The notes below the pieces were generated by a model. It did not search any database and was not told the DNA's origin. It saw nothing but the letters and a program-made list of their open reading frames with translations. A stretch of DNA of 64,000 nt. Source: Bettongia penicillata ogilbyi. Its lineage: Eukaryota; Chordata; Mammalia; Diprotodontia; Potoroidae. Both the position numbers and the translations under genes were made by a program. Where the stretch lies: the NCBI GenBank assembly GCA_023548195.1, contig JAJHZJ010000693.1, forward strand, positions 62,001 to 126,000. The letters are read 5' to 3'. Position 1 is the first letter of the stretch. Each line of letters begins with the position of its first letter. Shown here piece after piece: positions 56,580-64,000 of the stretch.

Positions 56580-57030
56580 TAATAACTAGCTAGCGTCTAT
56601 ATAAGGCATGTATAAGCATTTATATTAGAGTTTGCAAGGCACTTGACAAGTACGATCTCAGTTAATCCTCACAACAACCCTGGGAAGTAAGTGCTATTAT
56701 TATCCCCATTTTAAAGATGAGGAAACTGAGGCAAACAGAAGTGAGTGACTTAGCAAGGGTCACGCAGCTAGTGTCTAAGGCTAGATTGGCACTAATGCCT
56801 TCCTAACTCTAGGTTCAGTATTTTATCTACTGAGCTCCCCCCACACCCCCGCCCCAGCTCCTCTGTACAACAAGTGACTGATGTGCAGAAGACCCTCATT
56901 CAAATCTCATTCTCCTATGTGACTTGACCATGTCAGTTCCTTCCCCTCTGCCTCAGTTTCCTTCCCTGTAAAATGAAAAAGTTGTACAAGTTAATCTCTG
57001 AGGGTCCTTTCTAAGTTTAAATTGGTATAA
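56580..57030. mobile_element. MIR (-) and MIR (+)
   Basis: 56620-56845: TGCAAGGCACTTGACAAG, AAAGATGAGGAAACTGAGG. 56875-57030: CCTCATTCAAATCTCATTC, CTGCCTCAGTTTCCTTCCC. Confidence 0.75.
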
Positions 57031-57189
57031 AAGTCCATTAAGGATTTAAAAAACACTTCCCTCTACTAGTCCTCGGAGGTAGGACCTGCAAGGTATACTT
57101 TCCCACTTTTAATAGATGAAGAAACTGAGGTTTAATGAGGTTTAGGCACATTATTGGTGAGCACTGAAACAGATGAGTGGATCTACTTC

Positions 57190-57475
57190 ATTATCTGTTG
57201 TCTCTCCCTTCATAATATCAACTGCTTGAGGGCAAGGGTTCTTTCCCCTTTTTTATAACCCCAGTGTTAAAACCCTTAAGAAACGCTTGTTTGTAGACCG
57301 ACATAGTAGGTCTCTTGACCACAAGTTCAGCTTTGTAGGATTTATGAGAAGTGGAAGAGACTCTGGAGGTCATCTAATCCCAGTTTTTACAGATGTGAAA
57401 ACTGAAACCAGAGAAGTTCAGTGTGTAGCCCAAGCAAAAGTTGCAGAGCTAGGATTTGAACTCAGATCCAATGCC
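57190..57475. mobile_element. L2 3' end (+) and MIR (-)
   Basis: AACTGCTTGAGGGCAAGGG (57220) and GGAGGTCATCTAATCCCAGT with GATTTGAACTCAGATCC (57369-57468). Confidence 0.65.
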
Positions 57476-57478
57476 ACA

Positions 57479-57692
57479 GATCCAGAATCAGGAAGACTCA
57501 TGTTCCTGAGTTCAAGCTTGGCTTCAGACACTTACTAGTTATATGATCCTGGGCAACTGTTTGCCTCAGTTTCCTCACTCATAAAAGGAGCTGGAGAAGG
57601 AAATGGTAAACCACTCTAGTATCTCTGCCAAGCAAACCCCAAATGGGGTCACAAAAAATGAGACATTATTGAAAACAATGAAACAACAGCAA
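57479..57692 (+). mobile_element. RTE-tailed SINE, head shortened
   Basis: GAGTTCAAGCTTGGCTTC, GGAGAAGGAAATGGTAAACC, CTCTGCCAAGCAAACCCC, GAAACAACAGCAACC. Confidence 0.85.
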
Positions 57693-57879
57693 CCAGTGAC
57701 ACTGAATTCAACCCTCCTGCTTCAGTGCTTTTCCCCTGATGCCTCTCTTGTACTCTGCTGACTACAATCCTCTGAACTTTTGATTTTGAATGTCCCAGTT
57801 TTATAGAAGTTTCTTCAGTGGTTAGCTCATCCACTAGTAAGTATGTGGATGAGTCAACCCTAGTGATCCTTCATCTTCT

Positions 57880-58450
57880 AAATGCAATTCCTAGCACATA
57901 GATCAGACTGACTCATGATCTTCCTCTGCTATATTCAGTGGCTCCCTATTGCCAGGTGCATAAAATAAAAATCATCAGTTTGGCATTTAAAACCATTTAC
58001 AATCTAGCTCTCACTTATCTTTCTAGTCACATTTTATATTGTTCTTTTTCATGCATTCTATACCCAGTACTGTGCTGGAGACGGCTCAAAGGACTCGAGA
58101 ACTAATTATTAAATTTTCAGATTAAGCAAATGTTTACAAAATGTACCTTTGGAAATGCAAATGCTAAAAATTAGGGTTTGGTTTATTGTTTTGTGGATTG
58201 TCTGGACTGAAGAAAGTGATAAAGAAAATGCTAATAATAATGCATCTTAAACTTGAAAATGTGTTATGCATACTTTTTTTGGGGGGGAGAAGAAATTCAG
58301 TTGTTAAACCTGTGTACTCTTCCCAAAATGGCTATTCCCTGAACGTTGCCGTCCATGTCCTTCCCTGTACCTTTGTGTAAGTCATCTTCTATGTCTGGAA
58401 TGTACTCCTTCCTTACCTCTATCTCAGAGAATGCCTAGCTTCCTTCAGAA
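57880..58450 (+). mobile_element. LINE-2 fragments
   Basis: GATCTTCCTCTGCTATATTC, GTGGCTCCCTATTGCC, GGCATTTAAAACCATTTACA, then 58320-58450 with ATGTCTGGAATGTACTCC. Confidence 0.65.
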
Positions 58451-58469
58451 TGAAGCTCAGTGGTAAAAA

Positions 58470-58952
58470 AAAATGCTATATGTGCCAAAACGTAATTATG
58501 ACTGCTTTTATGGTAGCAAAGAATTGGAACCTAAGGGGATGTCCATCATTTTGAGAATGGCCGAACAAGTTGTGGTATATGTTTGTGCTATAAGAAATGG
58601 CAAGCAGGATCATTTAACCTGGTAAGTTTTATGTGAGCTGGTGCAAAGTGAAGTGAGCAGAACCAGGAGAACATTGCACAGTAACAGCAACATCGTAATC
58701 AACTGTGAAAGACTTAGGTACTCCAATCAATGCAGTGATCCAAGATAGTTCTAAAGGACCCATGATGAAAAATGCTATCCACCTCCAGAATGAGAACCGA
58801 TGAACTCTGAGTCAAATTGAAGCATACTGTTTTTTTCTTTACTTTTTCTTTACATACTTTCCTTTATTTTTCTTGGATTTGAGTGTGTGTGTGTATTTTC
58901 TTTTGCAATATGGATAATATGGAAATATATATTTCATAACTTCACATGTATA
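58470..58952 (+). mobile_element. LINE-1 3' end
   Basis: ORF2 C-terminal DNA (GCAAAGAATTGGAACCTAAG, GAACAAGTTGTGGTATATG, GAGCAGAACCAGGAGAACAT) then a 3'UTR with GATGAAAAATGCTATCCACC, AATATGGAAATATATATTTC and CTTCACATGTATAA. The 3'UTR differs from both other L1 3'UTR types in the window. Confidence 0.85.
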
Positions 58953-58956
58953 ATCA

Positions 58957-59160
58957 GGGCAGCTAGGTGATGCAGTGGATAGGGCACTAGTGCAGGTGTC
59001 AGGAGGACCTGAGTTCAAATCTCACCTCAGACCCTTGGTACTCACTAGCTGTGTGACCTTGGACAAGTCACTTAACCCCAATTACCTCAAGGAGAAATGA
59101 GACTGGTGACCAGACAGCCCTTCCTCACTCAAAAAACAAAGTCAAGTGCAAGTCATCATT
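58957..59160 (+). mobile_element. WSINE1-type SINE, internally deleted
   Basis: GGGCAGCTAGGTGATGCAG, GAGTTCAAATCTCACCTC, CTTAACCCCAATTACCTCA, then a deletion of about 60-80 bp relative to the copy at 34454 before GAAATGAGACTGGTGACC and GTCAAGTGCAAGTCATC. It sits directly against the L1 3'UTR. Confidence 0.85.
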
Positions 59161-59347
59161 ATTTCTAAATCACTTCACCAATCTGTGCCTCAGTCTCCTC
59201 ATCTGTAAAATGACAGGGTTCATTCCTAAGATCCTTTCAAGCTCTAGAACTGTCATCCCAACAAGAGTCCCTCTGGCTTTAGGACTCTATTGGCCCTCTT
59301 TCGTGATCCTCAAGTTCGAGGTTATGTTTGGATAACCTAACTTGTCT

Positions 59348-59373
59348 TCTAACTTGGGTTCTTTCTTTTTCAG
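59348..59373 (+). promoter_or_regulatory. KSR2: Branch point and acceptor of KSR2 84-nt exon
   Basis: TCTAAC gives a good branch-point consensus (A at 59352, 22 nt before the exon). A T-rich tract and CAG follow. Confidence 0.8.
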
Positions 59374-59457
59374 ATTTTCCACCAAGTACTGGATGTCTCA
59401 GACTTGTACCGTCTGTGGGAAAGGAATGTTGTTTGGACTGAAATGTAAAAACTGCAA
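59374..59457 (+). CDS. KSR2: KSR2 internal exon: first half of atypical C1 zinc finger
   Basis: The exon starts with A, completing the Arg codon left open by the exon at 45248-45317. It reads [18 protein letters not shown], then LFGLKCKNC, and ends with AA of a split Lys codon. It supplies four of the zinc-binding cysteines, at codons 59405, 59414, 59444 and 59453. With the preceding His the spacing is H-X11-C-X2-C-X9-C-X2-C, the atypical C1 pattern of KSR proteins; this domain targets the scaffold to membrane and is not expected to bind phorbol ester. The acceptor is TTTCTTTTTCAG with a CTAAC branch-point match (A at 59352); the donor is AA|GTAGGT. The alternative donor one codon later would put TAG in frame, so 59457 is preferred. 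The length of 84 nt keeps phase 2 on both sides. The last C1 ligands (HX2C and the final Cys) must be in the next exon, which I do not see before 64000. Confidence 0.96.
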
Positions 59458-59661
59458 GTAGGTATCCACAATTCAAAGACCCTTGTCATGTTGCATGAAG
59501 TCATTAAGAGCCAGAGTTTGGCTTTGAAGCTTGTTTTCCTGAAGTTCAGTGTCTCTGATCTTTCTGTTACTCAGGGCTATGATCTCAGATGAACTTGTGC
59601 ACCCTGGGAGCAAATATATGTATACATAATAAGAACAAGTGTTGTTGAAATGTCTCCAAAG

Positions 59662-59864
59662 CAGGGAAAGGGAACCTGTAACCTCAAGGCCACATGTGAT
59701 CGTATAGGTCCTTGGGTGCGGCTTTTTGACTGAGTCCAAGTTTTACAGAACAAATCCTTTTAGTAAGGGGATTTGTTCTTTGAAGCTTGGATTCAGTCAA
59801 AGGGTGATACTTGAGGACCTAGAGAGCCACAAATGACCTCGAGGTCACAGGTTCCCCACCCCTG
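59662..59864. mobile_element. hAT-like MITE, 203 bp, nearly palindromic
   Basis: Ends CAGGGAAAGGGAACCTGT and CACAGGTTCCCCACCCCTG. Inner arms CAAATCCTTTTAGTAAGGGG and GATTTGTTCT pair around the centre, so each half mirrors the other. 8-bp flanks CTCCAAAG (59654-59661) and CCCTAAAG (59865-59872) agree at six positions, the target length of hAT elements. No transposase. Confidence 0.78.
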
Positions 59865-59899
59865 CCCTAAAGTAACAGTACTTCCTGAATTGGAAGATT

Positions 59900-60900
59900 T
59901 TAGTGTAACAATGTACTAAAAATAAAGTAACATATTACACTCTCCCGTCAGAGCCGAGCACAATTACCATTGCATGACCTTCCATATTGGTTCTGTCCGT
60001 GACTTAAGAAAATTATTTTTTTTAACTTCTCTTTTATAGAAATGAAGAACATAGGAGTTCCAAGGATCCTTCCCCCAACTCCCACTTCCATTGACAAGTC
60101 AGGTCCCCAATTTGGCTAGGTACATTTCCCCTCAGAGTTCAAAGATATTCTCAATACCATTGGCTCAAGCCCCCACCAGCATGCTTCCTCTCTACAAGAT
60201 TATTAATTGAGAATCATTTAATCAAACAAATTTAAGTAGATTTAGAATGGAAGTATTTACTAAGGTGACCCAGGAGATATTGGAAAATATTTCTCTAAAA
60301 GTATATGATACACTTTCTCACAAATATATACAAATATATTTGTAGGTAGCTCATGCTTAGAGTTTAGATGTGGCAAAGTGATAACCCACAGCTTCTAGGT
60401 GCAGGAAGTCCTTTTCTACCATTGGTTGGGGTTTTCAGAAATTCCCTTTAAACATGATCAATCTGCAACTATCTCACCTTGGCTTGTGATGCAGACACTG
60501 CCACTAGCTGATCCAGGGACCCTGTTTAGGACATTGAAGGAAAGTTGAGAAGTCCAGCATTCTGTTGACACTGAACCTGGAAAGTTTTCCTCTGATCAAA
60601 GATGGAGGGATGGAAGTAAACCTAGTTAAAGATGAAGATCTCTCTCTTCCCCCCAAGTGGTTCCATCTTGGGGGTTCTATTAGACCCTCGTGCTCATTGA
60701 AATTTCTCATGCCTCCTCTCCTCTACTTACTTGATAATTTATGGATAATTCCTAAGGCATGGTCAAGTTTCCTTGATTCATTTGAATTAGATTCTTGTAC
60801 AACCATCAATCTAGTTCAAAGGCCTTTTCTAACTTAGTCTGTCAGTTTGATAAATTGACTAGGTCATGTTTTCATCTAGTTAAGGAATTAGAGCTAAGAT
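59900..60900. other. Mostly unassigned
   Basis: One kilobase without a clear repeat. Frames of 90 (+, 60565) and 68 (-, 60504) codons overlap and show no domain or splice context. Confidence 0.3.
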
Positions 60901-60919
60901 GGAGGTATTTTTTACAATA

Positions 60920-61620
60920 ACTTTACAGGAAAAGTGCTGTATTTGGAGTCAGAGGGCATGAGTTCAAATTATGGGATCATAGATACAAAACTGGAAGGGA
61001 TTTGAGAGGCCATCAAGTCAAAGCCTGGCTCCTATATTTATTTGCTGAATGACCTTTGGCTTCCTCACATGTAAATTAAAGTGTTTGGAATAGCTGACCT
61101 CAGGACCTGAGTTCAAATTCCAGTTCTGCTACTACTGCCTACCTGCGTGACCTTGGGCACATCCCATAACCTCCCTGAGACTTATTTTCTTCATGTGTAA
61201 TGCTAAAAGAACTGGACTAGATGTACTTTGAGGTCCCTTTGAGTTGTAAATTCCAAGAGTGACTTCAAACTAATTTCCATGTAATTTACATGACATAATT
61301 TGCATGCCATTTACATGATGTCTTAGGAGACAGTGTAGAACTATGTTGGATTTGGTGTTGAGTTCAAATCCTAGCTCAGCCACTTAATATTTGTGTGTGA
61401 TATAAACAAAGCCACTTCACCACTTCAAGTCTCAGTTTCTTCATCTGTAATATGAGAAGTTTGGACTAGGTAAGTCCATGCATGTGCAGCCCAAAATCTG
61501 TGAATTTATGAATTTATTATCTGCGCAACTTTGACCAAATCACCTAACCTCCCTGGGCTTTAATTTCTCTGTTTGTAAAATGAACCTCTAAGCTATCTTC
61601 AATCAGTATATCTGTGTTCC
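60920..61620 (+). mobile_element. Three MIR-type copies in a row
   Basis: GAGTTCAAATTATGGGATC (60960), GAGTTCAAATTCCAGTTCTG (61111) with GTGACCTTGGGCACATCC, and GAGTTCAAATCCTAGCTC (61361) with CATCTGTAATATGAG. Confidence 0.65.
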
Positions 61621-61739
61621 TATGATATTCCCTTAGGGTCAATATGCAGAAAAATCACCCCCTGGCCCATCTTCCTTTTATTCTATTTCTTCTTCCCCTC
61701 TGTTTTCCCATGCTTTCTCCCAAGGTTCTCCTTCATCTG

Positions 61740-62330
61740 GTCCAGCTATGGAAGCTTAGATTAACTAGCAGTTGGCGTCCCCCTGGCTGCTGACCAGCCA
61801 GTCAGAAGGGATGGCAGTGAGGCAGTAGGAAGAGAAATTTGCATTCTCCCTTGTTCCTCTTCATTCTTACCTGTGGGGTGAAGATGAAACTGAAGTCCCC
61901 TCTATCCATCCTAGGAACCACTCAAATTAATTAGTTAAAATCTTAACAGCTTTCAGTGCTCTGGGGCAAGATTGGGAGATAATTAGAAGGCATTAACATT
62001 ACTGAAACTCCTTATTCCCTGGGATCCTTGACCATCAGGGACCCTGCAGGTAAAGAGGTCAGGGAGATTGTCCATGGTTTTCGTGCCTACAAACCAACTC
62101 TAATCGGGTCCAGTCATAGGCTTCTTAATTTCTTCTTTCACACATGGCTGAGTTAAAAGTGGCTTTTTAAATCCGTGTCTAGTCACATCATGTACTTTTG
62201 GAAGGGGGAAAATGGCAACCTTCATATCCTCTCACCTGCAGAGAGGCTCCCTTTGAAGACAGGTAATTAGGTGACAGGCAAGCAGCTAGGGAGAGCCAAT
62301 GAGGCTGAAACTCAAGGACTTAGGTTCTCA
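61740..62330. other. Repeat-free block, candidate conserved non-coding element
   Basis: Contains an exact octamer ATTTGCAT (61837-61844), CAAATTAATTAGTTAAAATC (about 61923) and GATAATTAGAAGGCATTAAC. It is the longest clean repeat-free run in the downstream intron. Confidence 0.37.
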
Positions 62331-62439
62331 GTACCACTAACTCAGGCTCCCTTCTCTCCTGTGTTCCAGAAGGAAATAGGTAAGTTTTAAGGAAAGGCAG
62401 TGGTTAGAGGATGGATAGAGGAATCTGAGACAGATAGAG

Positions 62440-62640
62440 GAGGAGAAATTAGGTTACAGTGGGGGAAAAAATACTAGCACTGGAGTCAGAAAATCTAGGG
62501 TCACATTCCACTTCTGATACCTATGTCATGTGTGACCTTGGTGAAGTCATCTAGCTTTCCTAGGCCTCAATTTCCCCATCTGTAAAATGAGGGGAGTTGG
62601 CCTGGCTGGCTTTTGGGGTCCCTTTGAACTGGAGATCTGT
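62440..62640 (+). mobile_element. MIR
   Basis: GTGTGACCTTGGTGAAGTC, CCCCATCTGTAAAATGAGG, TGGGGTCCCTTTGAACTGG. Confidence 0.7.
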
Positions 62641-62724
62641 GATCTGTGCTTGTACCTCCATGTATGGAAATAGTAACGAAGAGAAAAGGAGTATGGCTGG
62701 AGGGATATTGGAGTCTGTGTCATC

Positions 62725-62935
62725 ATTTGTCAATCAATAAGTTTTTATTCAGCACCTACTGTATACCTGTTTCTCTCCTGGGTGTTAGGGATACAAAAAT
62801 GAGACAGTACTTGTCCTTAAAGAAATTAAATTGGGAAAAGGGGAGGGAAGAGAGAATATACTATGTTCATAGATAAATGAATATAGGATACATCCAAAAT
62901 AAATACAAAATGATTTGAAGGGGGACCTAACTGGT
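62725..62935 (-). mobile_element. L2-related repeat
   Basis: GTCAATCAATAAGTTTTTAT, CAGCACCTACTGTATACC, GGATACAAAAATGAGACAG. Confidence 0.65.
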
Positions 62936-63409
62936 CCCCATATGTATAATGGAAGAATAATAACTGCGGTATCCTATCTCAAGGTTGTTGCAAGACTCAA
63001 TGAAAACATGACATACATAAAGTACTCTGCCACCTCTAAATGGCCATTGGCCAGTTGTTACTGTCACCCCTTCCATTTTTGGACAGCTCATATGGACAGA
63101 GCACTTACCCTTTTAAAATGCGACTCAACCTTCTTCCCTGTAAGTCCCAGCACTTGGTCCTACTTCCTCCCTCAGGAGCCCCCGTAAATGTTTAATCCCA
63201 CTAATCTGTCCAATTGGATCTGAAAATTGCATGCATGGTTTAGGTATGCAGGTACATTCATTTATAGGCAAATTTTATGCAAAACACAAGCACACGTTTT
63301 GGAAAATGCCCTCATATCATAGCAGCAGAAGCAAAAAACCATTTATCACAAAAACAAAATAAATCAATAAAGTTAGGACTTTTTAAAGAGCAATTTCATT
63401 CTCTCGTGT

Positions 63410-63800
63410 CTCACTCCTTCCCTTTCTCCCCCTTTCTGTATCACTGTCTCTCTCTCTTCTCTCTCCCCCTTTCTGCCTCTGTCTCTGCATCTCTCTCCTC
63501 TCCTCTCTCCCTCTTTCTTTCTGCCTCTCCCTGTGTTTCTCTTTCCCTTATCTCCTCTCTCTCCTTTTCTATCTCTCTGCCTCCCTTCTTTTCTGTTTTC
63601 TCCCTCTCCTTTTTGTCACTGTCTCTACATTCTTAGTGTATCTACCTCTTCTCTGTCCATCTTTCTGTTTACTCTCTTTTCTTTTTCTCTGTCTCCCTTT
63701 TCTTGATATTTCTTTTCCCTCTTCTCTTTAACTATCTCTCTTGTCTCTGTCTCTTCCTGACTCCCTTTTCTCCTCCCTTTTTTCTCCCCTCCTCAACTTT
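63410..63800. repeat. Degenerate CT-rich tract
   Basis: About 390 bp of CTCT, CCTTT and CTGTCTC units. It is close to a complement of the purine array at 46396-46843 in composition. Confidence 0.92.
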
Positions 63801-63929
63801 CCTACCTACCCCCAGGCTCTGACAGGTGCTTTGTCAATAATGTAAACAGACTTGGTTTGTGACTTTTGTGTTTACAATCTGACCATATTAGTGTAGTAGA
63901 AATAGCAGCAGCAGCTAATATTCATGTAC

Positions 63930-64000
63930 TATTTAACATTTGCACAGTGCTTTAAAAATATTTGCTCATTTGAAATTCACAAACAACCCTGGGAGGTAGG
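63930..64000 (-). mobile_element. MIR, cut by the window end
   Basis: TTTGCACAGTGCTTTAAAAA, then CTCATTTGAAATTCACAAAC and CCCTGGGAGGTAGG. Confidence 0.75.

Larger units (their letters stand above)
45318..59373 (+). other. KSR2: KSR2 intron of 14,056 bp between the two C1 exons
   Basis: The ends are GTAGGC and CTTTTTCAG, a normal GT-AG intron in phase 2. It interrupts the arginine codon directly after the first zinc-binding histidine. It contains long purine tracts, a 54-unit GGAA array, a hAT-like element, several SINEs, and an L1 3' end carrying a WSINE1 about 0.2 kb before the acceptor. Confidence 0.93.
59458..64000 (+). other. KSR2: KSR2 intron (5' part), downstream of the 84-nt exon
   Basis: It begins GTAGGT and runs past the window edge. 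It holds a 203-bp hAT-like element, MIR copies, a repeat-poor block at 61.7-62.3 kb and a CT-rich tract at 63.4-63.8 kb. The next KSR2 exon, expected to begin with the LKCHNKC part of the C1 domain, was not found. Confidence 0.85.

Noticed and set aside
59457..59461. Alternative donor AAGTAG|GTATCC for the second exon
   Set aside because: It would bring TAG in frame directly after the CKNC residues; AA|GTAGGT preserves the frame.

Overview
The window is marsupial nuclear DNA, almost certainly from the Australian radiation (Australidelphia). It is AT-leaning, has no CpG-island-like stretch, and is packed with diverged retroposons: CORE-SINE/MIR copies, LINE-2, L3/CR1, LINE-1, tRNA-headed SINEs with a BovB/RTE-type tail, and several copies that I recognise as WSINE1. 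I know WSINE1 as an Australidelphian family; the family names are from memory, not from a search.

The only protein-coding sequence I can support is two small internal exons on the + strand, at 45248-45317 (70 nt) and 59374-59457 (84 nt). Spliced together they stay in frame across a split arginine codon. They encode a short linker followed by the first half of an atypical C1 zinc finger matching KSR2 (kinase suppressor of Ras 2). The window therefore lies inside the KSR2 gene: more than 45 kb of an upstream intron (1-45247), a 14,056-bp intron (45318-59373), and the start of the next intron (59458-64000). The remaining C1 ligands and the pseudokinase domain must lie downstream, and the CA1/CA2 and proline-rich regions upstream.

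Region by region. 1-2.4 kb is an antisense L1 ORF2 relic followed by a SINE. 2.4-11 kb is a patchwork of MIR, L2 and L3 pieces, including a retroposed 7SL RNA pseudogene (6.8-7.3 kb) that is split by a later SINE. 11.3-14.9 kb is an L1 cluster: antisense relics, then a 5'-truncated sense L1 with a perfect 16-bp target-site duplication inside an older MIR. 15-23 kb holds microsatellites, including a 30-unit TA run, and stretches without obvious repeats. 23.15-23.44 kb is a second, nearly full-length 7SL pseudogene, directly followed by an L2 relic. 24-33 kb is MIR/L2/L3 with an L1 3' end; a segment of about 373 bp at 30.17 kb is repeated at 32.44 kb. 34.45 kb is a WSINE1 with a perfect 9-bp duplication, and 36.64 kb holds a short interstitial telomere-like motif. 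38-45 kb has L2/L3 relics and RTE-tailed SINEs next to the first exon. 46-59 kb (the 14-kb intron) has GA-rich and (GGAA)54 tracts, a collapsed hAT-like element, SINEs and an L1 3' end. 59.4-64 kb has the second exon, a 203-bp hAT-like element, a repeat-poor block and a long CT-rich tract.

I found no candidate for a novel multi-gene system. The most informative observations are the KSR2 exons, the two 7SL pseudogenes, the nested insertions with readable target-site duplications, the local duplication, and several repeat-free intronic blocks that could be regulatory.
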